This document shows positions 25,085 through 39,200 of a stretch of 64,000 nucleotides of DNA, in pieces. Both the position numbers and the translations under genes were made by a program. The first letter of the stretch is position 1. Each line of letters starts with the position of its first letter. The stretch spans positions 37,084 to 101,083 of the forward strand of contig QLIY01000520.1 of NCBI GenBank assembly GCA_003260075.1, in the 5' to 3' direction. The notes under the pieces are model-generated. The model was not told where the DNA came from, made no database searches, and was given only the letters and a program-made list of their open reading frames with translations. The stretch is from Phallusia mammillata (lineage: Eukaryota > Chordata > Ascidiacea > Phlebobranchia > Ascidiidae).

Positions 25085-25818
25085 ATTGTCCGTTCAATTT
25101 CCCGTTGGCCTATTTATTAAACATCACTAAGTCAGATTGAAGAATTTTCCAGCAGTTTTCTAGACCGTACAAGTTAAAATAGCACAGGCAAGCGTACACC
25201 GTACAAAAACACTCAAAAGTTGCTTGTGGAATTTCCAAAGGGAGGGAATCACTCATGCATAACATGTTCGCAAACAATCTTTCTCTTTAAGGGTATTGTT
25301 CGTCACAAACCCATCGTTCTAAATTGAATGAATAACAATGCATTTTTTGTTGTTTTCGTACCGGAGAAAATATGACCTATTACTTTGATTTAAAGTTCCA
25401 AGTGAACGACAAATCTTGTAGGAAGTTTGCAAGGGAGTAATGAAACCGCAGACTGATTTTTAAAGTGAAATAACCTAAATTCACTCTGTTGGATTGTAAA
25501 CACTTTCTGATTGCGAACCCACCGGTTTTTACATTTGTTGTAGCTATTTTTAAACCACTGATTTATTGGACTTGCAAGTTTAGGACTTGGATGCACAACA
25601 TGCCTACAAATGCCATATTGGTTTAGTATAGGCAAGGCTTAAGTAAATATTTGTCAAAAGCATTTAACCAAGAAGCTGCTTTTAAGGTTGCTTTTATCCA
25701 CGTTTTGCAACAACTTAACATCCGACAGGAGCAACGTTTTAGTCATACTAAAACGATTTTTTTTCATCTAGTTTATGATATTTTTGAAATATGATATATG
25801 GGTAAAAGAAAGTGATTT

Positions 25819-26141
25819 AAAAGTTTGCTTTTGTTATTTATGATGTGAACTCACAAGGACATAATTGCCCATAGAAAGGTATTAGAATAAGCAGGTAAAT
25901 CTATTTCTGAAGTGTGTCTCGATTCCATCGTGAGTACAGGTCAAGTATTTTTTACAAAGTGTGAAAGTCTGGTGTCCCCCCCCCCAAAAGTTTGCTTTTG
26001 TTATTTATGATGTGAACTCACAAGGACATAATTACCCATAGAAAGGTATTAGAATAAGCAGGTAAACCTATTTCTGAAGTGTGTCTCGATTCCATCGTGA
26101 ATACAGGTCAAGTATTTTTTACAAAGTGTGAAAGTCTGGTG
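25819..26141. repeat. Direct allelic duplication around a C10 run (25976-25985)
   Basis: Copies 25819-25975 and 25986-26141 starting AAAAGTTTGCTTTTG, with only a few substitutions. Confidence 0.75.
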
Positions 26142-27415
26142 GTTTCCGATCTCACCTAAAGCTTGAACAGGTGATACATGATCCAGATGCAGTCACACAC
26201 GTCAACATTTTGAATCGTACAATAGGTTAAATGTTATTTGAACACATATTGGTAGCAATAAGATCAATTTGCGGAGTTAGTTGCAGAGGAATATTTCTGC
26301 ACGTAGTCGCCTGGATAATCCACAAATTGATTAAATGATATTCCACATTTGGGCCCTGCACAAAATCAAATATTTGAAGAGGTAAAGTTAGCCGTGTTGT
26401 CAGGGGCACAGCACACACTGAACAGCAGAGTATTTTGTTACTGGTTATAAAACTAAGTCAGCAGAGAGTTTGCAATGACAGTCGTAAAATAGTTTATGAT
26501 GCAGCTGAAGGCTCAACAGCAATATACGCATAGGAAACGCATGCGAATATAAGCCGGGATGTTGTCCAGTATGTTGTTCCACTATGTATTAAAAACGCGG
26601 CCCGTCGTTTATGTCTAACGAACATGGCGATTTCCAGATGTTAGTCAAAAGCCATTTCTGATGTTTCGTGCTTACAATAACGTTTTTTATGCACAGAAAA
26701 TGCATTTTAGCAACCAATGTTTTTGAGTTGTTAAATGTTGTTTAGATTTTAACTTTTGCAGTCGATGCATGAGTTTTTTTGAGTTTCGTAAGGTTTTTAC
26801 GACGTCGAAAACTTATTGCGAAATATATTTTTTGTGAAAAATTAATTGTATATATACCCGTAAATTATATTCAGCCAAGGGTCTTTCACACTGGTTTCTT
26901 CATAAAAATTTCTGATGTTTTGACAGTAGAGGAGTTTTTGTGTTTTTTTATTGCTAGCAGTTGAGAGAATAAAAACGTGCCGCAAGATATTTCGAGTTGC
27001 TGATGGATAGTTCACAGAAAAATAAACCCACAGAATTGTATTACATCAATTCCATCACGTTCAGACGGGCGTTGGTTTCTAGAAAGAAAACGAAATTTCT
27101 AAACAAAAATGAAGATATATATATATTTATTCCCTTGATTCAGCTGTATTAGTCACTTACTGAAGGAGAAATTTAAAGCGGCATTAATGTTAATTGACGT
27201 GTCTGCTGATTCATCAAAGTTCAAATAAAAAAGCAAACAATTCCAGGTGTTCTATTTAAACTTTATCGGTTTAGAAAATTGATAAACAACAGTCGGCACC
27301 TACAGTAACGACAAATTGGTGTTTTTTGTTCGCCATTTAGCTAATAGATTGCTTTCAGTGTATTAATGTTGCAACGCTTTAAGGACTGGTTAATCTAATG
27401 TAAAATACGTCCACA

Positions 27416-27633
27416 GGTGTCAGCGATAATTTATTTTCCATTACATCAATATGGTACTGATGGGTAATTATATTTATTAAATTTCGATATAAATTCTATC
27501 AGCTTATCGATTCTTACAGTACCCCCCCCCCGGTGTCAGCGATAATTTATTTTCCATTACATCAATATGGTACTGATGGCTAATTTTATTTATAAGATTT
27601 CGATATAAATTTTATAAGCTTATCGATTCTTAG
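27416..27633. repeat. Direct allelic duplication around a C10 run (27522-27531)
   Basis: Copies 27416-27521 and 27532-27633 starting GGTGTCAGCGATAATT. Confidence 0.75.
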
Positions 27634-27939
27634 TGCAAGGGTGTTGAACATGCCAATACCACGCCGGGCTTTGTGAAAAATTGTTGTACAACGAACGTTA
27701 ATCACCTTCTAATGCCTAAGCTGACAAAAAAACGAGTTCGCCAGTGCAAAGTTCGGACAAACAGGACCTAATTTTCGAACAATGATCGTTTAAACTGTGG
27801 GAGATTGGATTTGTTTGTCCTGCGTTTAAGTGTTTGCTCAGAAGTCGTTTGACGCAATGCTCCAGCATGACACCAAGCAACCATCATTAGTCAGAGCTGC
27901 AGCGTTTTTAAGAATCGCGCTTTTCAAAACAACAGTAGG

Positions 27940-28108
27940 GTTCACGTGTGGCTGTTACGTGACCCATTGAATGAATCAGCAATACTACTGTGAGTGGAAT
28001 CGCACAAAAAAGAAACGATCCCCCCCCCCGTTCACGTGTGGCTGTTACGTGACCCATTGAATGAATCAGCAATACTATTGTGAGTGGAATCGCACAAAAA
28101 AGAAACGA
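27940..28108. repeat. Direct allelic duplication around a C10 run (28020-28029)
   Basis: Copies 27940-28019 and 28030-28108 starting GTTCACGTGTGGCTG, nearly identical. Confidence 0.75.
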
Positions 28109-28730
28109 AACTTTGAATTAAAAACAACGAAGTTTCATGTTTTTCTGCAGCAATCTTAAATTTTGGTAGAGTATATAAGGCCCTGCGTGCGAGTCCAAAT
28201 GTATGTAGATTATAATAGTATACGGTATGAACGCTGCGTCAGACCCTGGAGCATTTAAGATGATCATCGGCAATTGCTGGCGTGCATGGAATACTACAGC
28301 AACAGGTTTTCAAAACAGAAGTGTAGAGTAAACTAAAGAATAACAGCTATATAGGATAAACAGTATGCTTTTCATGGATGTTGAACTATGTATACAATGC
28401 CCTAAAAGTTTATTAGACCTTGTTTTGGATTTTATTGATATGTGTTAGCGATAGCACGCAATGCAAACACCATTGAACCTTAACTTGCCTGTTGTAAGAC
28501 AAACAGTTGAACCAGCAAGGAATGTTTACAATTACACGATTCGTCTCGACTTACCTATGGGAGGAACTTGATAGCTATTCTCAGAATTTGTACTTGTTTA
28601 GCGAATTCAGTTCAAAAATTAACATTTCTTATGCAACACTAAACTTTTAGGGACATTTTTTAAAACTGCTGTGCTGAAAGAATCATTAATTACATTACCT
28701 AAAGACTGATATCTGCACTAAAGATTAATA

Positions 28731-28847
28731 ATGTCGGAAATGGAGAAGAGCACATCATTTAGCACGAGGACTGCGAATACCGACGGAATCATAATAAAAG
28801 TGAAGAACCTGGAGCTGGATGGTGTGGACAATCCAGCCTTTAAAAGG
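28731..28847 (+). CDS. Candidate alternative first coding exon of the SLC28 gene
   Basis: ATG at 28731 opens 39 codons beginning MSEMEKSTSFSTRTANTDG and ending DGVDNPAFKR, followed by GTTGGT, a weak but possible donor. The exon ends in phase 0, matching exon 2 of the SLC28 gene at 32828. The established first exon (31893) also begins MSE and ends in phase 0. SLC28 N-termini are hydrophilic and poorly conserved, so similarity cannot confirm this. It could instead be part of an unrelated small gene or chance. Confidence 0.35.
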
Positions 28848-30966
28848 GTTGGTACCAAGTATTTGTTTTGTGCGTGCTAACAATACCTACGGCTCTTTAT
28901 AACTCCTTGGGAACACAATGCCAACCTGAGATCTAGTTGGAAAACATAAGACCAACCAATGTTTGTCATTGAGGAAAATTGTTAGATTACTAATTCTTCG
29001 CCTTCTGTGTACAAACCTTCAAATCTACCCCTAGAGTTGAGATTCTTTAGTTGTATGGACCCTTTACGGAGACCATATGAAATTTAAACTGCCGCAGGTT
29101 GAACGTTTTCGCAAAAGAACGCACGGCACCAACTTAACTAAGCTCCGTTTTAATTTGTTGTCACAAAAAAGTAGCATTTGTAGCGAGGTGAATTAACTGA
29201 TTTTAAAATCGTTTTTAGTTTTACTTATCGCGTTCTTTTAATCAACAAGGTTTACAGAAGAGTTTTTAGTAAATTTAAACCGGGGTGATTAAAATTCGCC
29301 GATGTGATTCATTAAACCACCTGGTGATGTGATTTCCCAAACTGTAAACATTAATCCACTAGCGAAAAGCCAAACAACGCTGGCGGCGAGGGCACAGACA
29401 TGCCGTGAAAGAACTTTTACGGTCAAAACATAAAGAAGTTGGTAGGTGTTCGTTCTCCCTCCCAGCTAAATCGCGTTTACATTATTACGCACGTCAAGGA
29501 CCACTTATGGAATTTTGTTCAGTGGACTGTATCGTGCATGTCTTATTGGTTACCAAGGACAACTGTTACGCGCATCATGCATGCAGTGACGCACTTGAAG
29601 ACAGCTGGAAAACATAAATGTTGGAAGCTGTATACGAAGTAAATAAACGCTGACGGGTTGAAATTTGCCTTAGTTCCTAAGGGGTTATCAACAACTTCAA
29701 ATCTGACAATAATTTAGATTTTGATCAAGGTTTCAAATAGTAGTGTTGACACAAAAAGTAATACTCTTTGGTACGAGTATACATATATACGAATATATAT
29801 AAACCCTATTGGTGCATAAACACAATAGATATGACGAGCAACTAACTGCTGTTTCACTAGAATTCGCAAGGATTTGACGTTCAGTAACTATCTTCGTCCG
29901 GCAAAATACGACTTTTCTCCGGTTGTATCAAATTTGAATGTAACCAAACAGTCCCCTTTATTGTGCATTTTTGCCTTCTAAAAATCCTTTCATAACAAAT
30001 GCATCCCGTCGCTACCTAAGTACTGCGGTTCTAAGTTTACGGAACTATAAACATCGGTAAGGTAGCATACTGGCAAAATAGCGAAGAAAACTTAATCAGT
30101 GGGAGGATTCTCCCAACGTGTCTCAATTCTGCTAGAAACGTTTAAATAAGCAAAAACAGTGCAAAATATTTAAAAAAGGGACAAGGTGAATGGATCAAAC
30201 AACAGCTTCCAGAGGGGAGAATACTTCAGATAAAAATTCAAACTTTAATAAGGTAAATCTATGTGTCATATTTTTCAGAAAATAAAGCATTAAGGTCATA
30301 TACAGCTGCACCGATAGTAATGAGTGTATGTTGATATGCCAAGCCGAGCCGAACGTTGGCAAATGCTTAAACTGAGCCAAAACATGTTTGGTTTTCCGTG
30401 GCAGCCAATGATATTGAAAAGTTTCACTTGTACATCTGCTGGGACACTTGACTTATTTCGTCTTTAATGTTTTACGAAACCATTCAACGAAAGTGCCAAT
30501 ACAAATAGATTTGACTTGATTTTGGCCTTATTGCAAGTTTTTGTGGTTGTGGGTACAATCACAACAACGCTAGTGGTACAAAGCTTGAAAAAAATCATTT
30601 TTTACAAATCTTTTGCATCCTAGATTAGACTGTCAGCAAAAAAGGAGAATAGCAAGAATATTGCGCCAAACAAACATATACGTTCACATTTTTGTACATG
30701 CAAACTAAACCGAAATTACAGGTGTTTCTAAAATAAAAGGCGACTCATAGTCTCCTACCAGCACAACATAAAAATCATATTTCCCTGCTGTTATTATTGT
30801 AAAAACTAAATTGTGTAATAAAAGTGGTCTGTGTGGTCAAAAAATAGAACCATGACACTCTAAATATCGAAAACAAAACAAACAAAAGTTTTAGCGATAT
30901 TCAAATAAACGCTTCCTTACGTTGCTTCACGGTTTGCGCACGGCTCAAAGCAACGGCTGGCGCCAT

Positions 30967-31037
<71 letters not shown>

Positions 31038-31892
31038 GATTCGTAGTAAATTTCCCACCTTTTCTCCTTACAATTTTCGTGCCTGTGATTGGCCAACTAT
31101 CCCCCGAAACGCCCACATTTAAAGACGATGTGACAAGTACTAAAACAGTCAATGTGACAAATCTAAACATACCTATATTTTCGAAACAGTAACGTATTTA
31201 TATTGTTTACAAAGACCACAAAAAAATAAAATCATCAGTACTTTGCGCCTGGACAGAATAACTCGATTTCAATTTCGGTTTTGTTTTAAGGATGTGTCAT
31301 GGACCGGTACACGTGGTTTGACTATGACGTAACAGTGCGCGTTTTGTCAAATTTTGGTGGGATCCTCACTTCCCGCGTACTGGTTGAATTCGTAATTTTA
31401 CCGGCGGGAGTTACACGAAAAGTGGGCAGTGCCTTGTTATTTGCAAGCCTCAGTTCAGTTGGCGTAGTAACAGCATTCATCACGCATTTTTAGCAGTATT
31501 TTACCGGCATATTTTTGGCATGCCTGCTGTAAGACTGCCTTAGAGTTAATGTGACTACCAAATTAGCTGGTAAATTATTTCGTTTAAAGCAGGATAAATT
31601 GTACAGTATCAAGTGTGCTGAAGAGCAGTATTTATGCCGCAGTGAGCTAATTGTAATGATATATTGGTGTAATAGTGCTTCGTCTAAAAGTTTTCTTGTT
31701 ATTTTTCAGTCAATCATATTTTCTGCTTTACCTAAATTTGTCTATTTCGTCTTGCCTTTACCTACACAAAAAATGCCGTGTCTGAAACTCTGAACCAAAC
31801 TTGGTTGCTAATTTTTGCTGCTCATCCGTTATCTAATAACACTATACTCAATCTGTTCAAAACGCTGCTTGAATACACAACTACCTTTCAAA
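28848..31892. other. Non-coding DNA upstream of SLC28
   Basis: No convincing exon. Frames near 29405-29642 and 31299-31493 lack recognisable domains. The region contains the C68 run at 30968-31035 and probably the promoter and 5' UTR of the SLC28 gene near its right end. Confidence 0.45.
30968..31035. other. C68 run, probable masked scaffold gap
   Basis: Sixty-eight C with unique flanks. It creates false polyproline and polyglycine frames on the two strands. Same length as the run at 3597. Confidence 0.6.
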
Positions 31893-33130
31893 ATGTCTGA
31901 AAACCATGGCTTTCATGAAGCTGGAAAAATAATTCGACATAAAAAACATATCGACTGCAGCATTAATTTCTGTGCACATGAAATACCGCACACATTGGAT
32001 GACATATGTGGCAAAGAAACTGCTTTAAATGAGTCAGAAGTTCCGTTACTTGATGATCATTCTCCAAGAGCAAATGCAAACAATTCTGCTATAGTCGACA
32101 TTGAAAGCAATTCCTCTGGATTTTCTTCTTATTTGACAAATACGGTGTGAAAAATAGTTGATATATAATTACTAAAGAAATAGTTAGTTATCTGTCTTTC
32201 AAAGCATCTACAGTTTTTCAAACAAATTTTTTAACTATCTACACGGTTCTAATCAAAGAAACGACCCTAGTAACTTGCTTTTGGCAAACATAGATTTTTG
32301 GTTGTGTAAAAAAAAACATTTTAGTAACTCTGTAGAAACAATTTATGTCACACACAATGCTACATCGCTAATGATCTAGGAGTGAACTCACTTCACTGAA
32401 TGCATGAGTCAGTTTTTTGACGCATGACTATATGGGCACTTATGAGCTCTTGAGATCATGCTACTTGAAACAAATGCATATAAACACAAAGCCCCGCCTC
32501 TAAAAGTTATATTGTATGTATTTGTGTAAGACCTATCTACATGAAGAATTATGTCAGATAACTACTACAATGAAATGGTATGCAAATAGATAAAATATAA
32601 TGGGAATTGTACTAGAAATATGATTCCCAAATTTTAAAGTTGCAAGAGCCAATTTCTTAGAGAACAGGACAAAATGTTGTCTTGAATACCTAAAATTAAA
32701 ACCTGCAGGATATGCTGCATAATTTTTAATGGTTATAGAGCTAAAAAGGTGTCTTGAAATAGCAACAGTTTAGCAACCTCTGTGCTTAAAAAACATGACA
32801 TTTTAGTAGTTTTATGTTTGTTTTTAGTCTGATGAGAATGGAGTGGATTCTAGTCAGAAGAAATTAATGTCAACGCCCGACAACTCTGCCAATGATTTGT
32901 TGAAGCATGAAAAACTTGACATTGAAGATGATGATGACGACCACAATTATGAGACAACATCTTTTTTGAGGTACAAGCGGTTAATACGAAAAATATCCAC
33001 TATTAAGATTTACTGATTAAAATATTCACAAAGGTAATTGCAGATATATAATTGTTTTTGCTTCACACACTAATATGTAATGTTGATTGGTCTGGATGTA
33101 TAGGTTTTCATTAGTGTTGTACCGAATCGG

Positions 33131-33221
<91 letters not shown>

Positions 33222-36200
33222 AATATTCGGCGGTTTTGCCGAATAAATTTGGCCGAATCAACTGAATCATTTATGACGTCACGTGACTTTGTACAGTATG
33301 CGTTTGACATGAAATGTTTATTTACCAAGCAACTAGTGCAGAATAGTTGTGTTTCGTCCTAATTTCAGTTCTGTGGGGTTTAAAATTGCCTCAAGCATGA
33401 TTGGCAACCTGCCATTGAATTACTATTTTTTGACTACATTGGGAAAAAACGATAATGTGTTGAAAAAGATACAAATTGACGCGATTTTCGTTATGTTTGG
33501 GCTTTTGAAAGATTGTGTGGTACCTCAATAATCAGAAAAGACACATTTAACGTTTTAAATTTGTGTTCGTAAAAGATTCGGTTTCGGCCGAATTGCAACA
33601 AATTATTTGGCCGAAATCGATTCTTTGCAAAAATGACCGATTCGGCCGAATAAATTCGGCAAACCGAATGTTCGGTACATCTCTAGTTTTCATTAACAAA
33701 ACCCGTTTGTATTTATATTCAGATTTATTACTACTCCCATACATTTGGTCACACAGTTTTTTGCCGACAATAAAAGTATTCTGCTCAAGATTTTTGGTGT
33801 GGCTTTTTTCCTTGGTAAGTGTTTGAATTTCGTTTCATACTCAATTAAAATACATTGCATTTGTATTTTTTCACATTGTAACTCCCACTGTTGATTTTCC
33901 TCTATGTAGGTATAACAGCATACATGATTGTTGCTTGCATATGGAATTTGAGCAGAGCAATGCCTTTGCTCGTTATATGGTGTGTGGTGGTTGGATATAA
34001 CATCTATGCACTTTTCCGAGATCATTATGGAGCTGCTGTAACTGAGGCTTTTTATCCACTCTACAAACTGATAGGCCGTAACATGACTTGGATCAAGTGG
34101 TGTGTTAAAATTTGGTTTCATTTTGAAAAACAAAACAATAAACTATTGCCCATTTCATACCATTTTATTAATGGTTTGCACACAAGCTGGTATAATTTAA
34201 AATTGTGTAAACTACTTATGTGTGCTATATTTTCGCTATCACAGTATCCTTGTTGTTTTAGGTTGTTCATTGCTATTGTAGTAGCAGGGCTAGCTGTGTG
34301 GATTGCTTTGGATACGTCAAAGCGGCCAGAGCAACTGGTTTCTGGTGGAGGCTACTTGGTCTTTCTTTTCGGCTTGTTTATCACCTCAAAATATCCGGAC
34401 AGGGTAAGGTTTAAATTTTCAGGAATTTTTATAAGGTAAAAAACAATGTGCTTAAATGACCAGCCTTATTATCACCCTGTATTTATTTATTTTTAGAATT
34501 TTTAAACTCATTTTTGTACTCTAAATTAAAAACATAAATCCAACAAGGCTAGGAGCACTATACAAAGACTTACAAACTAATTTAATTAAAATGTAACTAC
34601 CATTGAACTTGTGTATTAATACGTCATTTAGGCATTTCAACAAACTTACACTGATGATAAAAACAACAATTGTTGAAACATCTTTTGAATGAAATTGTGA
34701 AAACTGCTTTAACGTTATTTTGAACTCTATTAGGTTATATGGAGACCAGTGCTGTGGGGCTACTTCATTCAAGTATGCTTTGGAATGTTTATTCTACGTA
34801 CCCAGGCTGGTTTTGAAGCCTTTAACTGGGTTGGCAACTTAGCACAGACATTCATTAACTACGTAGATGCTGGGGCAGAATTTGTGTTTGGTGAATCTTT
34901 CCAGGATCATTACTTTGCCTTTAAGGTAAGAAGTTAAAAGAGATAGCAGGTCAAGTGTAAAAATAGAATATGAATTTTTAAATATAGTTGTCATGTATGT
35001 TTAAGCATAGATTTTTTGTTTACTATATTGATGGTTTATGTACTATACACGGGAATAAAATACCAAAAAATCTCTTGTAAAATTACAGTCTTGCAGCTCT
35101 TAGGATCTCTAGAGATACCTTAATTTTCTGTGTTGTTTCATATGGACTTGTTCATGCTGTAAAACTGTTGTTTAAGCAGTTATGTTCTATATTAAAGTAC
35201 TTATTTCAAGGTCTGTGTATAGTGTTCCTTCATTTGTGGCATTCTGCTTTTAAGACGTGCATGGGCTTAGATATTACTTGTGTGAAATATAAGTCTGTGT
35301 CCAAACGACCTTTTTGGCTGCTAGCATATACTTTCCTGTACCTTCATGACCTCCTGCACACGCATTTAACGGCGTACTTCAATACAAACTGAACGTGCAC
35401 CGAAGTATCTGCCACGCCCAGGCAAGGCCCCCATCGTCTTACCTTCCAGTAAAACTGTGGTGTTGCGATAGTAGTTTTTGTTCAAATGTCAGGTTTCGTA
35501 ACAATAGCGTTCATATAAATCGGTATCACCGATTGTGAATAAAAGTACATTGTCTGGCAATTTAAACAGTTGTCACTGATGAATGGTACTTAGTACTTAC
35601 AAAACAGTTTGCCAACAAAACTGTTTGAACTTCATGCCAATAATAAAGCTCTGCAAAAGTTTCTTTGTGTGAAATATGGTTTATACATTACACATTTATT
35701 TTACACAGCAAAAAGGAACCAAGTAACTTATAATTTATAAAGCTGTTACTTTTTGCAGGTGCTTCCTATTGTGTTGTACTTCGGCGCATTCATCTCTATA
35801 ATGTACTATCTCGGAGCAATGCAGTGGCTTATATTCAAAATCGCCTGGTTGATGCAAATTTCGCTTAACACCTCTGCTACAGAGTCGATGGTAGCGGCAG
35901 GTAAACGCATTTTTTCTGGATAAGCTACAAATGTTAATCCACAGTGTTACCCAACAATGCAATAAAGACGCTACCATTCTTTCGTAAAACATCAAATAGA
36001 GTATATTGAATGCAATTAAAACGGCACTCGTTTGAAAGAAAACTTTTTTTACAAATATGTGATGCCAGTTTGACAAACTACAATGGAACTTGAAGTTTAA
36101 ACGAAAACAATATTGTGTTTATTACTTATGACCACAGGACTAACAAAAAACCGTACACTTTTTTGTTTGTTTTTCCCCCCCCCCGGCACTCGTTTGAAAG

Positions 36201-39200
36201 AAAACTTTTTTTACAAATATGTGATGCCAGTTACAATGGAACTTGAAGTTTAAGCGAAAACAATATTGTGTTTATTACTTATGACCACAAGACTAACAAA
36301 AAACCGTACACTTTATTGTTTTTTTGTGTGTTCACAAAGCACTAAACAAACATTACAAACAAAATAACGTGTTGTATAGGCTTTATGTTCGATTGTATTT
36401 TTTTATTGTTGGTCGTTTACAGATTTAAACAAACAACACCTTGTTCGTTAAACAGGTAATATATTTGTGGGCCAAACCGAATCACCTCTGTTGATTCGTC
36501 CTTATATTAACGACCTTACAACTTCCGAACTACATGCTGTTATGGTAGCCGGGTTTGGTACGATCGCTGGAAGCGTGCTTGGAGCCTACCTAGGATTTGG
36601 GGTAAGCTGTTTATCACTTGTGTCTGGTTTAGCGGTTGAGCAAACTAAAATTACTACTGACATCCTAAAAACGACACGATTGTTGTAGTTAAAAATAATG
36701 TGCTTATTTTTTTTCTGACGATACGAAACACAGTCGAACTGCAAATGAAACACTGTGAAATTAATGAAAGTGATTAGATAGAATGATAGTTTTTGCAAAA
36801 ATTATGCGTTTGTTTGTTGTTGGGCACGTACATTTTTTCAGAACTAAAATTTGCCTTGCCCCCCCCCCTGTTTTGCTTGTTTATTGTAGATTCAAGCTGT
36901 CTACGTCATCACTGCTTGCGTCATGGCAGCCCCGTGTGCGCTTGCCACGGCGAAATTGGTTTATCCTGAAACCAAGAAGTCGAAGTTCACTACCACTGAA
37001 GGCCTTATACTTGAAAAAACGTGCGCACCTTGGTTTTTTACGTTTAAACTAGTGATGTTTTGAATCAGTTAAATTTCGGTTCGACCGAATCAACCGAATC
37101 ATTTATGACGTCACGTGAAGTTGTACGCTACGCATTTGACATGAAAACATAAGTTTATCTACCAGGCAATTAGTTGTGTTTGGTCCTCATTTTAATTCTG
37201 TGGGGTTAAACATTGTTTCATACAGATTTGTCAACCTGCCAAAGAAATACGGATTTTTTTGTCTACAGTAGTGGGAAAACGATAATGTTTTAAAAATTAT
37301 AATAATCGACGCCATCCCCCCCCCCGTAATGTTTAAACTAGTTATGTATCGAATCGGTTAAATTTCGGTTTGGCCGAAACCGAATACTCGGCAGTTTTGT
37401 CGAATAAATTCGGCCGAATCAACCAAATCATTCATGACGCCACGTGAAGTTGTGTGCTTGACACGAAAACATAAGTTTATCTACACGGCAATTAGTGCAG
37501 AACGGCTGTGTTTTGTCCTTAACATTGCCTCATACAGAGTTGCCAACCTGCCAAACAATTACGGATTTTTTTTGTCTACGGTAGTGGGAAAACGATAATG
37601 TTTTAAAAATTATAATAATCGACGCCAATTTAGTTACAGTGTTTTTTGATAGTTTGCGTCTTGCGAGTTACCTTATTAAGTTAAAAGACACGTTTAACAC
37701 TTTAAATTTGTGTTCGTAAAAAATTTACAAAAGTGGCCGGACCGAATATTCGGTACATCTCTTGTTTAAACCGAGTTTGGACAAATACAACGCTAAAATG
37801 TTTTTGACGATTTAACTGAAAAGGAAATACTGCAACTCACGAAATATTAAGTTTCTGCTTTAGTGGGAAACATCGTGGTACGATTTGTTTGTGCAAATTG
37901 GTTTTAGTTGGGTTTTAAGCCTATGTCAATTTAAAAAATTTGCATAATTTTCATATTTCGTGAATGGCAATATTTCCTTTTAAGTCAAATCGTCAACAAC
38001 CCCCCCCCCCCCACTGAAAAGGAAATACTGCAACTCACGAAATATTAAGTTTCTGCTTTATTGGGAAACATCGTGGTACGATTTGTTTATGCAAATTGGT
38101 TTTAGTTGGGTTCTAAGCCTGTCATCTCCAAAAATGTGCATAAATTTAATATTTTATGAATGGAATTATTTCCTTTTAAGTCAAATCGTCAACAATCCTT
38201 GCTCACGTTCAACAAAACAACAACATTTTTCCACCAACAAGAACTTGTTTATTTCACCAGGGACCAGAGAAATGTAATTGAAGCCGCTTTTGTCGGGGCA
38301 TCACAGGCCATACCTTTGGTGCTGAACATTGGTGGCAACCTTATCGCTTTTCTGTCACTTTTGGCTGCCATCAACGGATTCCTTGGTTGGTTTGGGGGCT
38401 TGTTGGATTTTCCACAACTGAGTTTTGAGGTTAGTTTCATTTTTTTTGCTGGAAAACTACAGTGAAATCAGTACTGCGGTTTCAAGTTCTACATAGTCGT
38501 TTTAAGTCTTTTACATTGACCGTCGCTTAAAGTAATATTGCCAAGAAATTTATTGTATCGATTTAAACTTTTTTATTGAACAGCAATAGGAAAATACTCA
38601 CATCAGGACCAGTTGTACCTATTCTCTGGTGTTTAAAAGCACCTTACTGATTCAGTTGTTTGCAAAGCTGTAGACAAAAATCTTTAAATACACACATAGT
38701 GCCAACATTTAACGTTAGTCATATGCTTTCAAATTATGCCTTTTGTTTCAGTTGATCTGTTCGTACGTGTTTATGCCAATCACATACCTCATGGGCATCA
38801 GTTGGAGCGATTGTTTCAAGGTAAATATTGTCCTTGCAGTAAACTATAATCTGCAAACATTCGTGGTCTACTTGTGCGTATTAAAATTATACTTTTGCGG
38901 GAACCAAAATGGCCTTTTAGCTGTTTGTTGGAGTTGTTGCATTGAGACGATCAAGCAATACCATAAAATCCTAACTAAAAAATTGCAGTCATGCACATAA
39001 AATTGCGTTAAAATGGTTAAAAATGGTGAAATTAAAATGGAGTTTAAAACTAAGTGTTTAAAACGAAAATGTACAACCGGGTTTCAAACAGAATTGAATA
39101 CGCACATTTCGTTTTTTAAAGGAAAACTTGAAAAATATAAACATTAAACAGAAGCAAGTAAATCGTTAATGCAAAGCTTGGAATCAGCTGAAAATCCTAG

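Larger units (their letters stand above)
24482..28730. other. Intergenic DNA dense in gap-associated duplications
   Basis: No exon could be supported on either strand. The region holds the lectin-peroxidase 3' UTR at the left and five duplications with C runs, listed separately. Many apparent frames are short and AT-rich. Confidence 0.5.

Noticed and set aside
24482..28730. A new mobile element that inserts poly-C and creates target-site duplications of 80 to 765 bp
   Set aside because: The fixed length of ten, the loss of real exon sequence at 3991 and the G versions fit a gap placeholder far better than transposition.
29405..29642. Two overlapping 67-70 aa frames as a small gene
   Set aside because: No recognised domain, splice context or codon bias; the two frames overlap, as expected by chance.
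31299..31493. 64 aa hydrophobic frame upstream of SLC28
   Set aside because: Looks membrane-like, but has no family resemblance and does not join in phase to a SLC28 exon.
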